Assembly (NCBI GenBank): GCA_914767715.1
Contig: OU612072.1
Coordinates: 310,001 to 374,000 of the forward strand
Origin: Membranipora membranacea
Taxonomy: Eukaryota > Bryozoa > Gymnolaemata > Cheilostomatida > Membraniporidae
Length of the DNA stretch: 64,000 nucleotides
Direction of reading: 5' to 3'
Translations under genes and position numbers: made by a program
In this document: one piece after another, positions 22,392 through 33,171 of the stretch
Position numbering within the stretch: the first letter of the stretch is position 1
Layout of the letters: every line of letters begins with the position of its first letter
The notes under the pieces: model-generated
Databases searched by the model: none
What the model was told of the DNA's origin: nothing
Seen by the model: only the letters and a program-made list of their open reading frames with translations

Positions 22392-24785
22392 CTTTGCGTT
22401 TTTTCCAGCAGCAGAATCCAATGATAACAACAATAATTATGGCCCCTATAGCCCCTCCTACTGCTCCGCCTATAGTAGCTGCTGATATTTGTGGTTTTGG
22501 CCCAGCGTCAGTGGGTACTGTTGGTTGAGGATTGGTCGGTGCCATGTCATCCCACATGATTCGCCATGTTATATACAATGGACTGGAACCTATAAGAAAC
22601 AAAATCAGATGTCATAAACCACTGGTCGATTTGCCTCTATATATTTTAAATGCTGTGGGGGGCTGTGTGGTGTTACACATTACTATAACCATAATCAAAG
22701 TTATACAAAAACAGGATCATAATAAAAGACACACTGTAATTTGGGAATATCTGATAGAAACACAGCAGAAAGAAATATTCTATGGTTCACTTGTATATCA
22801 CTGTTTTTTCTTAATCAGGAGCAAAAAAAGAAGACAGAGCATGCAAATCAGCACTAAAATGTTGCCAATGAAAACCATTATCTGCCAGTTCTGAGGGTAT
22901 GCTTGTGAGCTTACCTACACTTGTGATCACCGGACATTGAACACACTATTTCACCTTTACCGAGACATGGGTCACTCAATAATAAGAGAGTAGAAGTCAA
23001 TATGTAGCTGTACTAGAGAAGTCCTTGACTTAGGCAGGAATTATGATTTCTAGCTCAAGAACTAAAGATCTACTGACAGGATATGACTCTATGTCACAGT
23101 TTATTGTTACTATTGTGCTTCCTTGATGCTAGGTCATAAACAAAGTTTGCTAGACTGCATCAAAGGTAGGGCCTACATAACTGGACCACTGGTTAATTGT
23201 TTCGGTGTTGAGGTAAACACACATGTTTTACGTAGTGTGTATCAGCAGAGTAAACACTCACCAGCTCCATCAACAGATCCTTCACAAGTTATCTCTTCTA
23301 CCTGCCCATTATCTCTTGAGTTGTCGCTAAATGACAGCATGCTGGTCTGTGTGGAGGTGATATCTGTTAGATTTGATGTCCAAGAGTAAGTGGGTGTAGG
23401 ATAACCCTCAGTGTCACATCTCAGTGGAGTTGGGGATCTAGGGTTGTTATCTTCATACCTAAGTACTGTCTGAGTCCAGTCACGGGAGATATCTGAAATT
23501 GTGTCACAAATACAAAGTCAAGCTGATACCAGGATGTCTTTGCTTTTTGTTCGAGCTTAAATGAAAATATGAGGCACAGTTTGGAAACTACTTAGTGACT
23601 ACAAAAGAGTGAGGCTGAAGTAGCACTAATGAACTCACATATCGGCCTGATTTCCTTTGTCTTGACCTTATCACCTTCTACTGGCCAATCAGTATTTTCC
23701 GGATCTGTACAGAGTACAGTAAACCCATCTCTGTCTGCAGGACTTGTAGTGTAAGATCCACCTGGTAATGAAGTCACTTCTCCAGATTCTCTGACCATTT
23801 CTGCATAAATATAACAATAATATTGCTTTTGTTTTACAATTAAAGAGGATTAAAAGTCTGAGCTGGGCCAATGTATATTCTCAATATTAATTTGCAATTT
23901 CGGTTTTAACGCCCAAGAATGGGAGCTGCATCATAAGAGTTGGTAGAAAGATGACAATCTCGTATTGTGGCGATATATTATGCTGGCAGGGCATAGTATA
24001 ATATAAATTATTATAAAAGATGACTAATGTATAGTTACCATAGACATAAGTGCTCAACGGAGAGTCTGACTCACAGCTGACAGTTATCGTATCATTCTCA
24101 ACCACAGGATCCATCCCAACAGATATCGTAAGATTCTTCGGCGGTACTGAAGAAATAAATGAGTTACATATTGTTGTCAATTTTGCTTTGACTACAGTTT
24201 TCATAGAATCCACAGAAGGCTCCTAATATTTGGCCTGAATCGGAGGCTAACCATCAATGTGACATGGAGAATATTTTGTGAAAGTATTACAGAACAACGA
24301 ATGTTTAGAGTAAGAAAGTTTTAATTTGATGCTGCAGCTTTATAATAGAAACTACACAATAATTAACAATATCAGCGTGTGGTATCATCATGGATACAAG
24401 ACCCTTGCTTGCACATCATACTCACTTAATACAGGTTGGGGCTGGATAACTACCGGAGTAGATCCTTGTGTCGTACTTATACAGGTTAATGCTTGAGTAG
24501 ACAGTTCCTGTGGGATTTTGAGTTTGACAGTCATAGTGTTATCATTCTCAGGTAGGTTGCACTGATCATTATCTACAGGAGCTTCAACTGGAACTGGCCA
24601 ATTATTCACAAGATTAAATGCCGTGCTGAATCGAAAACATTGAAGCTCTACAGCGTCCAACTTCATAACCAAACCATATATAATACCAGAAGCCTGTATC
24701 TCGGAAGATCGACATGTTATTGTGAGCGGTTCACCAAGGTATAAACTGTCACCAGTAGTTGTAGCTTTATTAAGTGTTAATACTT
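22392..24785 (-). CDS. Ig-superfamily transmembrane receptor, copy 1 (incomplete at both ends)
   Basis: Five exons, all phase 1 to phase 1 and free of stops: Ig1 (24426-24785, 360 nt), X (24039-24146, 108 nt), Y (23639-23800, 162 nt), Z (23262-23492, 231 nt) and TM (22392-22589, 198 nt). Ig1 has C-x-x-S and a distal L-T-C. X (P-P-K-N-L-T-I-S, then V-S-C-E-S-D-S-P) and Y (A-D-R-D-G-F-T-V-L-C-T) together give one Ig domain split by an intron. Z is a full Ig domain (L-R-C, then Y-S-W-T, then E-I-T-C-E-G). The TM exon has a Pro/Thr stalk, a Gly/Ala/Ile/Val helix of about 23 residues and a C-C-W-K-K-R-K stop-transfer. N-glycosylation sequons (NLT, NDT) fit an ectodomain. No signal-peptide exon or cytoplasmic tail was found in block A. 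Function unknown; possibly a receptor losing its ends. Confidence 0.8.
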
Positions 24786-24839
24786 CTACAATGCTAATGA
24801 ATAAACAGTGCTTGAATGACTTTATAGTAAGTCTGTCAT

Positions 24840-24971
24840 CTATTATTAATCACAATAGTCGTAGCTAATTCTAGTGTGCCTGTGATAATGATTACAAGAT
24901 CTGAAGATTTACATGTTATAGGGAGAAGTTCTCTTATATCATAGCTGCCATCAGTATAAGTGTTAATACTT
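24840..24971 (-). pseudogene. Partial extra copy of the Ig1 exon
   Basis: Just upstream of receptor copy 1, the sequence repeats the acceptor and start of the Ig1 exon (AG then AAGTATTAACACTT at 24971) and, after an indel, the C-x-S-S-D core (L-P-I-T-C-K-S-S-D). The expected frame hits stops, and homology fades near 24840. Only a shorter trace exists in block B near 47820-47865. It is a tandem exon duplicate that has decayed. Confidence 0.65.
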
Positions 24972-25021
24972 CTACTATGAGAAAGACCAAACAGCAGTTG
25001 TGAAATAAATTGTGTTTGCAA

Positions 25022-27340
25022 ACATCTCTCTACTCAGAATAATGGGGTTGTGTTCTCCTGAGTAATCTCCCTTGATTATTTACAGATGAGACCATACTTT
25101 TGCAATGGTTTATATAAGCCATAAAGGAAGCAGATGAGACCTTTTGCTGTAAAAATTCCTCAGTTTATGCTAACTACAATTGATATTTTTATTCGGTAAT
25201 CCAAAAATCTGACCTAAAAGCTGAAAAAAAAAGTATCGGAACAATTCAAACCAAATCATATTACATTAAATTATAAAAACCTGCTCAATCACAATGAAAT
25301 TCAGTTTCAGGAAGGAAGGTGTCATGAAATATACAGCTAAATTTGTTTTGTAAAAAAATTGTTTTGTATTACAATAACAGAAAATATTTATGCTTTTCTG
25401 AATTTTTTTTCTGCAATAAATATTTTCAGGTTGGATTTATATATTATTTAAAATTCAAAGCTGGAATATTATTATTTCTCTTTATTTCAATGATATATTT
25501 ATTATAATATATAATAGAATAAATATCAAATTATATTCGCTGTCAATTTTTGTCCCATAAAGTGGGTCAGCATAATCCGCTTATGAAATTACCTTCATTT
25601 TGTTTCTATCTTAATTTCCCTGGCTGCCAGACCAAAAAGTGTGATCTGCTCCATTGATAGCTTATATAAAACAGTGCCAATTTATGGTCTCATCTGTTCA
25701 GCGCCCCCTATAATAACGGACAACTCTTGACACAACCCTATTAAGCAAAGCATATAACATTTATTATATAATTCAAAGATAATTCCAAATATTATACTAT
25801 ATGGAGCATTAGCGCTGTAGCACTTCAATTTAATAGAACTTTTCCGACAAACTCAAACTCAAGTGTTATTTAACTGAATACGGCAAGCTGACAAATATAT
25901 TGAAATTTCCTGATTCAAACTCCATTAATTTCTGTTCAAACTGGGTCAGCTTAACCTGCTTATGAAATGAATCATTTGTAGCGGCCAATGTATGATGCAT
26001 GATGCATGCATAATGAGCGTGCCTGTGCTGGTTGATAAATTTGTCTAGAGAAAATGCAGATTTTATCAGGTTACAGCATCAGCAACATCGCTGAAATTTT
26101 GAGGATAGCTCTTCTATCAATTAACTGAACTGGATTAGACAACTGGCAACACCGAAAACATAAGGCAAAGCTGTCACAAACCTTGAGCTGATAATCTACA
26201 TTGAGTTATTGCTGAGATGAAGATCGCTGCCAGCCACTTCATTGATCCAATCCGTAAATTCATCTCTGACCGCTGGGAAAAAAGATAAGAAAGAATAAAT
26301 AAGGATAAATAAGAATTCCTTTAGGTAAACAGTGAGAAATTTATGTTGGCTGTCTGACACAACAACTCATAATTCTTTTTTATAATATACTTAGCCTAAT
26401 GTTATTGGCACTCCAATGATAGATGGTTTAAAACACGCATACATAGATTTTGTTTAACCAATTCCAAATCCCTCAAACTCTCTGGATGTGAACGACTTAG
26501 AACTATCTGTATCATATGCGTTGAAGATAAATGTCTTAGCGAGCGTATAGCCTTAAGTCTAGTAATACTCATTGACTCTACATGTGACCATTTGCTATAT
26601 CATGTGACCACAATCAAATGGTTCTGACTATCATATTCCACTAAATCAGCATGAACCCTGAACCACGGCTTGTGCTCAAACTGAATGAAATACAAAGTTT
26701 TTGGGTGGTGAAATACCAACCACTTGACTACTTGCAACTGATTTCATTCGTGAGACAATAGGGTAGGACAACTCTTCAACCATACCATATAGATCATTTG
26801 ATTTGCAAACTGCGAGATGACTACGTTTACTGAAGTAACGAACCTTACTGAGAATAGGAAGTCTAGTAGTTTTATGACTTATTCTATCAGCGACTATTGA
26901 GAAATGATTTACTTATATCTCGAAACTTTCATCAGAACTGAGAGGAGCTCTTGACAGATAATCAACATGACATAAATAAGAGCCTTTGTTGTAGCTGTGA
27001 TGCGCTGCATTGTGCCCCCCCCTGCCATTCACTGGGAGTGGTCGCTAATTGTATTGTCATTGTGTGGCCTGAGTTGTGTCAGGCTATGTATGCTTTCATC
27101 ACAATTAGCTGCACTGTCTTGCTGTGTTTGTGTGGATAAATCAGTTGCCAATAGGAGCTTGACGTGTTGTGTCACACAATTTCACCAAAGAACTTATTCT
27201 CCACTGTTCTATTTGGTGTTTGTAACTACTATTCTATTTTACTGGGCAAAGGTGTTTCTTAAACAAACCAAGGGAGTCAAAAAGGTAAATATAATTAATA
27301 TTATCATTTCTGTATGGTTAGTTTGTTTAGATAATAATAA
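25022..27340. other. Intergenic, no gene recognised; includes an A-only insert
   Basis: AT-rich DNA with short frames. The segment 24972-26340 has no clear match in block B. Similarity to B resumes at about 26345-26430. The piece 26430-27345 is again absent from block B, where the flanks join directly at 48972. One plus-strand open frame (26997-27401, 134 codons) has hydrophobic segments but no recognised family; I do not call it a gene. Confidence 0.45.
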
Positions 27341-27489
27341 TTGTGATATTTTTCTTGCGTTAGTCGTAAATCTGTTAGTAAACGAAATTAATAGGGTTTA
27401 ACATTTGCGATAATTGATTTGAGTGTTTTCTCCCACTTTTAGAATTAGCATTAATTTAATGACGGCAAATTGAGGTACAACAGTTTTCA

Positions 27490-28410
27490 CCTTTTCAGCA
27501 CCTGATTTTGATATGCTTTTAATTTCAGTTTCACGATATCGATACGAATAATTATCTGTGAACTTGAGATAACCACCATTCCCACCGATGGCCAGTACAT
27601 TTGTGGTATTGTACTATATAGTGGTATTCGCTGAGAATGAGTTTCCATCTGTGCAGTCGAGAGGGGCAACTCCCGACTCTAACCTAGCATTAGGGCCAAA
27701 TACTGTTTGAGGTGCAGTGTGACATGCGATGAGTATACATTTTTCTCGCAACTCTTACAGTTAGCGATAGAATACAAATCAACCAATCAATCAAATTTAT
27801 TGTCAATCAAACACTTAGCAAATTTCTTCAGTGCAAACATGAACATAGTTTGATCAAGGAGTCAAAGAGTTTTACACCTGGGTTAGATTCTGCATCTGAT
27901 AGCGTTCTGGAGGCATAGGCTATTGGAGTCTCAGAAATCCATCATCCTTTCTTAGTGAGATTATGACTCCGACACCAGTAGGGACTTGCACCAAATGCCA
28001 TCACCAGCTGTTTTCTAGGGTCATGTACGGTGAGAAGTACCTGTGTGCACAACTCCTCTTTCAGATTGTTGAATTCTTGTTGGCATTCTTTTGACCAAGT
28101 GAAGTCAACTCTGTCACTCATTAGATTTTGTAACCTGCACGTATGCTCAGTTTTGAGATGGCTACAATATAATCTGTAACAGATTCATTCAGGCAATGGA
28201 TTTTTCATGTCAAACCTAAGAAATTCGGACACTCCATTGACTCCAGCTCCAAAATGTCGATCCAGCCATGTAACAATGTAACATGCATCAAATTTGGAAT
28301 ACTCCACTTATAAGCAAGTTTTATTGCCTTTCACAGCCCAAAAAATGATTTTTCTTTTCAGCATCATCCGTTTCCTTGTTGGCCTCAAGCCAAGAATTCA
28401 ATGTCAGTTT
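27490..28410 (-). mobile_element. Ty3/Gypsy LTR-retrotransposon remnant (block A)
   Basis: On the minus strand this holds Gag-like residues (about 28410-28140, around a helical segment L-E/W-L-E-A-N-K-V-T-D-D-A-E-K-K best read in block B) followed by RNase H pieces of Pol (28110-27490). Compared with block B, about 335 bp of the reverse transcriptase C-terminus is missing here, with the junction near 28122. Frames are broken. No LTR pair could be fixed. Confidence 0.7.
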
Positions 28411-28604
28411 ATTTGATGGTCATTTCTCTTTACAATCAGATGCAGTTACCTAACATATTGACATGTTGTAGCAGGTTCTCTCAGCTGCTCTATCTACAGT
28501 GTATAGGATTGCCAGAATGTACCTTCTAGTTCACTTTCTATCTACTGCATGCCTCCCTCATAGTCTGAGTAAGCTTTCACCAGTCTGTGTCGTTATTTAG
28601 AAAA

Positions 28605-28962
28605 CCCTATAGGAGTTTAGTTTTAGTTTTCGGGCATTTAGGATTTGCTTTTCGCCGTTGTTGCCTAGGTTGCGAAAAGACATAGTGTATCTTGAATTAA
28701 ACTTACTCACCATAGTTTCATAAACAATGTACAATTATACAGGAATACACCTTATCTAAGCATGCGAGCTAGTGTGGTGTAGTGGTCTAAGTATCTGACT
28801 TGCAATCAGATGGAGCTTTATACCCTGGGTTCGAATCCTAGCTTGGACATCTTTTTTTAATTTTCACTAGTAAGCCTACTAGCGAAATTTAGTACTAGTG
28901 AAATTTATTACCAGGTCCAGATAGCAAAATTAAACTCTAGCTAAACTAAACTCCCATAGGGT
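28605..28962. repeat. 358-bp inverted-repeat element carrying a tRNA-like module (block A)
   Basis: The ends are near-perfect inverted repeats of about 22 bp: ACCCTATAGGAGTTTAG on the left matches the complement of CTAAACTCCCATAGGGT on the right, with one substitution and one indel. Inside lies a tRNA-like sequence (28764-28850) followed by a T run. A second copy is at 50530-50888 within block B. I found no clear target-site duplication. Confidence 0.75.
28764..28850 (+). tRNA. tRNA-like sequence (UGC anticodon loop), probably a SINE head rather than a working tRNA
   Basis: A-box-like TGGTGTAGTGG and a perfect B box GGTTCGAATCC are correctly spaced. The anticodon arm is a clean 5-bp stem (TCTGA/TCAGA) with loop CTTGCAA, giving anticodon TGC (Ala). 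The T arm (CTGGG/CCTAG) is sound. The acceptor 3' strand CTTGGAC has no complementary 5' partner, so the cloverleaf does not close. A run of seven T follows at once, as in a Pol III terminator. Confidence 0.5.
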
Positions 28963-29874
28963 ATGTTGGTTTGTGATGTTTACAGATTCATTTTGGGAGC
29001 GATCAGAGAGACATTTAGCATGTAGCATGGTTCAGCATAAAATGAAATAGCTACTTCATTGTGGTCTACATAATAGACAAAATAATAACGAAATAACACC
29101 CTGTCATGTGTTGTAACAGCCTAACTAATTGCAGGTTAGCCGTTGTCATAGTCATGGCATATGTAACAAATCTGGTTTCTTCCTCGATGATTTTAACCAA
29201 ACAACTATTTCACGTAACTCAGTTTCCAATTCGACAGTTACTCTCTCGACAACTATGAACATACTGCTACATGACCGCGCTGCCTATTTGCTTATCAACA
29301 ATGTGACATGGTGAAACATTACTGATTCTTACTGTATCTTTCCTGATAAATTGACGTAATGACCCTGTTCTTCAGGAGTTGCAGACCATTTTGAAACCCT
29401 TGTCTTTTATCCTGACTGAGCAGGCTTACCTGAGACAACGTTTGGTAAATTTTATCTCTGGCAGTCTATCCAGTCACGTTTGTTGCCTTATTGATTGTCT
29501 AACACACCTACATCTTATGAAATTAACCCTAATCATTAAAAATTGAAGCGAAGATTTAAAATAAATTTGACTTCTCCAGTCTTCCGAGGTGCCTGTGATA
29601 GTGATAAACTCTGAATGGTGCACTTTGGGGTGTACACTAACAACTGGTTAATGGCAAATGCTCAATTTATATAAATATACAACTTGCCGAATTACACTAT
29701 TCTACCTCTGAATCGACAACAATCAAAGTAATTTAATCCTGATCGACCTGTCCTGTTACGGTGATATCAAACCTAGAGATAGACAAAAACACGGCTGAGA
29801 GACAACATCATGATAGAAAACATATACAAATTTAAACAGAACAAGACATTAACCGCAAGCACAATCACGCAATC

Positions 29875-29912
29875 ATGTTGTTGTTGTTTGTTGTTGTTTG
29901 TTGTTGTTTTTT
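29875..29912. repeat. GTT-rich microsatellite (block A)
   Basis: Repeats of TTGTTGTTTG. The matching locus in block B (about 51798-51846) is longer by one to two units, as expected for an unstable simple repeat after duplication. Confidence 0.9.
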
Positions 29913-30608
29913 CTGTTATTTTCTGGTGTTTTATAATACTATCTAATACTGAAAATGTGGCTAGATATCTGGGTGCTGCTGCCACATATTTCAGTTCCAA
30001 TTAATGTTTTTGATGTGCCCAGTTCTCTCGGTGGATCAAGAGTCCCCAAGCTAAGCTCTTTACTTCCTATTAATAATTCACTCACTCTCCCTAATCATTC
30101 ATGTTCATTCATGTATGAACTAGGGGTTCCCATTCATACTGTTAACATACTTGTAATACATTGTAGTTGTCTTCTCATCATGTTCATGAGAAGATGACTA
30201 GCAAAAGCAATACCTAAATTCCTCATACTCACAATCTCTACTAGCATTCACAGTACGCATAACCACATTCATCTAAATTCGTTCACAATATCAGGGTCTT
30301 GGTGCTGGCAAGGAATCCAAATTCAGCTTTAGTTTGAGTTTCACTTTCATAAATGCACATGATGCCTGTAATATAATTCATTGAAAATCACAAGTTGGCT
30401 CAATACTCTAAACCTGGATAAGCAAACTATTACAGGGTTGAGAAGAATTTAAAATACTTTGCATGTTAGATAAACTCACTTAGTTGTGCTTTACAGTTTC
30501 ACCAGTTTACCTGCAGTCACACAAGCAGACAGTCTATGTATAAGTATAATTGAACAGTGACTGCTACTACTACTCAACTACTTCCTTGTCAATGTGTTAT
30601 CAATAGAA

Positions 30609-31045
30609 ATAGTTTGGCTTTAAAAGTGACTCACACATTATAATTATAGGTTCTATTATTGCTCACTTGTTATCATGTGAGATGTGAAGTGTGTGATACT
30701 TCCTCATTCAGTTTATGCAACACATTTTGGTAGACAAACTTTTGCTGCAATCAAAAGGTCACAGTGAGCATGGTTCCCTATCACCCATGCTATTATAAAG
30801 GTTGCTGTCTCCTATACATTGCACAATTCATGGCTATTAATAAATGTACATGTACATTGGATACTGTAAGGCCTTAGTAAGGGTGACTTTTTATCTCTCA
30901 ATATGAAACAAGCAGTTCTATTTGTAGCAGTGCAATGCGATTCAAGCCTAGTTTGGCTTTAAAAGTGACTCACACATTATAATTATAGGTTCTATTATTG
31001 CTCACTTGTTATCATGTGAGATGTGAAGTATGTGATACTTTAAGT
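30609..31045. repeat. ~92-bp duplicate at a deletion junction (block A)
   Basis: The sequence 30609-30700 (AGTTTGGCTTTAAAAGTGAC onwards) reappears at about 30949-31040, 340 bp downstream. The second copy sits exactly where block A joins DNA that in block B lies 2.97 kb further on. The copies differ at very few positions. Confidence 0.9.
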
Positions 31046-31529
31046 TATAGATAGTGATAAGATCTTTGTTATCTCTATAAGCAATATCATGCTGCTCTGT
31101 CTATGCTTTTCACTGGTGGGGTTATCGGGTTATAGTTAGAGTCTAGTCTTACGCTGAGCTTTGTTCCTCCTGGTCCACAAAAGTTGTATCAAGGAACGTG
31201 GAGCTCATTTCCGGTCTTATCAATTAATTTAGAAATTTCCCCACCTTGCTTTGGCTTTGCAGGCAATTTTTTTTACTTTAAACCGCTACACCTTTTACAT
31301 CACACTAGTATCCGTTTTTAGTGGAGGTAACGATAGAATAGACATTGATACGTTGAACAATATATAATAAAATCCTTATTTCAAACCATTTGGTATGCTA
31401 CCGTAATAAAAAGTGGACAACCTTTCAGGTTTTGGTACAATAAAAATGATAAAATGAGTTTTCTTGTTGGCACCTTGGATAAAAAAGGAAATAAATAAAT
31501 GTATTGATATAAAAAGCTTCTCACTTCTC

Positions 31530-31755
31530 TCCTTGGTATCTATATTAAATAATCATTAATCATAATCATTTTCATGGGGAAATGGAACTGAAAAGATTTT
31601 ATGATTAGGAATACGGTTTTTCAATGATATTGACATGAAACTTAGAACTATCCCCTCATTGGTAATAGGGAGATAACTTGAATTCAAGATGGATTCAGTT
31701 GGATTTCCCATGAAAATGATTATGATTAATGATTATTTAATATAGATACCAAGGA
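31530..31755. repeat. 226-bp MITE with ~52-bp terminal inverted repeats
   Basis: TCCTTGGTATCTATATTAAA at 31530 is mirrored by TTTAATATAGATACCAAGGA ending at 31755, and the match continues inward through AATCATTAATCATAATCATTTTCATGGG. The centre is about 120 bp with no coding capacity. The element begins where blocks A and B stop matching (A 31525, B 56352). Confidence 0.9.
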
Positions 31756-31759
31756 CGCT

Positions 31760-32558
31760 AATTTACCTAATAGTAATAATTGAGTTTGTGTGAGTAATTT
31801 TTCATCAAAATTATGATTATATTGACCACCACAGAGAAGGCTTTTGGGATGAGATGCCATAAACTTGCCAACATTGAACTTTGACAACCAATCAATTTTG
31901 AACGTACGATGTGCCAAGGCATTTCGTTTTAGTTTGGTTTTTTATTTGACTGATATTTTTTCATCCGGGTTTTCATGGGGGTATACTCCTTGTTGGTGAG
32001 CCACACAGCAACATAATTAATCAATGTAGTATTCACGTTAGCGTTAGTCTAAGTGCTCAGACTCCAAGGCGCAGGGAGTTAGTTGCGCAAGTAACTCAAG
32101 TTGCGCAAGTAACTCCCTGCGCCTTGGAGTCTGAGCACTTAGAATACGTTAGCGTAAATAGCTGTCTTGGCTCAATTTTTACTTTATATCCGGGTGCGAC
32201 ATTGGGATAAAGCTTGCCAACACAGTCTGTTTTGATAACCTCCGCTTGACTCTGCCGTGTAAACACCTTCAAAAATATTACAGTCAACTAAAATCTCATT
32301 GACTTTACTTACATTTACATTTTTGGAAGAGCTGTTTGTACCCTTAGGTAGAATTCCAGTTGACCAACCAAGAATACTCTTAATTGTTGATTCTCCAATA
32401 TTCACTATGCAATTGAAATTAGTCACATCTATTACAGATTTCATCGTGTTAAAATTGGCCACTCGTTGAAAGGCTCCAGCATTTCCTCTACGCGTCAGCT
32501 CTACCCTTATAAAATCTGATATTGCTTTCATGTCATACGCGCCTGATCGAAAATTCAT
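31760..32558 (-). pseudogene. Broken ORF of a mobile-element family (Polinton-like candidate)
   Basis: The minus frame opens at 32558 with M-N-F-R-S-G-A-Y-D-M-K and runs to 32184 through V-N-E-I-L-V-D-C-N-I. A frameshift near 32290 moves the continuation to another frame, which reads L-Y-P-N-V-A-P-G-Y-K-V-K (about 32220-32185). A palindromic element (32035-32155) interrupts what follows. From memory, this pairing of a V-x-C-D/N block with a P-N-V-x-P-G-Y-K block occurs in a multi-copy family of invertebrate genomes often found beside virus-like DNA transposons; this needs a database search. Block B keeps only the first dozen codons (near 56995-57035). Confidence 0.5.
32035..32155. repeat. Small palindromic insertion with 10-bp direct flanks
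   Basis: Two perfect 32-bp arms (32050-32081 and 32110-32141, starting TAAGTGCTCAGACTCC) enclose a 28-bp centre. The element is bounded by the direct repeat ACGTTAGCGT at 32035-32044 and 32146-32155, which looks like a target-site duplication. A GTTGCGCAAGTAACTC direct repeat lies across the loop. It interrupts the preceding broken ORF. Confidence 0.88.
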
Positions 32559-32803
32559 GCCCCTTTGTGCACTTATATGTGTGTTCTTATAGTGTATTTT
32601 AACTTGTTATTGGTAGTGGTAATATTTGGCCAAGTGTAATACATTGAAAGCCCTTGCATGGCAATTTTAAATAGACCGCTTAAATAGGAGTATCAAGCTC
32701 CGCTTTTAAGTTGGTACCAATCCAGCTAAGTTACGAATGTATCTTCTTCAATTTATTATTAAAATAACTTTTCCGACTCATAGTATTTGATCTAGTCAGT
32801 AGC

Positions 32804-33031
32804 TCATCGTTTAAGCAACTTCTTGGGAGTATCCTGAGCCTCATCAATTAGATCTAGATTAGTGTTCCCCGCAGTCTTAGAAGCATGCAACATGGAAAAA
32901 CGATCAGCAGGGCCCACTCCAACTACAAACCTCTCATTGTTTGCATCAGTATACAGACTAGAGAGTCAAATCCAGGTCTTTACCCGCCTCTTCAAACTGA
33001 CGCCAATCCTCAGTTCCATCCTCTGCCTCAA
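32804..33031 (-). CDS. Small ORF(s) of the same mobile-element family (block A copy)
   Basis: A minus-strand frame ends at TGA 32804-32806 and reads through G-V-G-P-A-D, then A-G-N-T-N-L-D-L-I-D-E-A-Q-D and K-K-L-L-K-R at the C-terminus. A preceding overlapping acidic frame ends D-L-D-L-T-L. Both remain open here and in block B (57274-57600), although most surrounding DNA is decayed. The start is not defined because the block ends at 33031. Function unknown; an A-G-N-x...L-x-x-L-L-K C-terminus recurs, as I remember it, in ORFs of invertebrate virus-like transposons. Confidence 0.45.
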
Positions 33032-33098
33032 GTTCCTCCGCCTGCTATCCCAGACGGACCAAGAAAGTCTGGGATTGTGTCATTTTCTGGCTCACATT

Positions 33099-33150
33099 GA
33101 CTGGGATGGCTATCTGGGATGGCTATCTGGGATGGCTATCTGGGATGAAT
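33099..33150. repeat. 13-bp tandem repeat, 3.5 copies
   Basis: CTGGGATGGCTAT repeated head to tail, immediately left of the displaced receptor fragment. Confidence 0.9.
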
Positions 33151-33171
33151 GTTATAATGGGACTGGGATAA

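Larger units (their letters stand above)
18372..33031. repeat. Segmental duplication, block A
   Basis: This interval is collinear with 40747-57501 in the same orientation. Order in both: unique lead-in, GGCC minisatellite, LINE fragment, Ig-receptor gene (-), Gypsy remnant (-), tRNA-like inverted-repeat element, shared noncoding DNA, and a small mobile-element ORF block at the right end. Homology starts abruptly at 18372/40747 and ends at 33031/57501. Large differences: a shorter minisatellite, a LINE with two small internal deletions, an A-only segment 26430-27345, loss of about 335 bp of Gypsy, and lack of the 2.97-kb segment present in B at 52899-55870. Confidence 0.93.

Noticed and set aside
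26997-27401. 134-codon plus ORF as a membrane protein gene
   Set aside because: Present only in block A, no splice context, no recognised family, low-complexity hydrophobic translation of AT-rich DNA.
28764-28850. Functional tRNA-Ala(UGC) gene
   Set aside because: Anticodon and T arms are good, but the acceptor strands do not pair, so it is listed as tRNA-like only.
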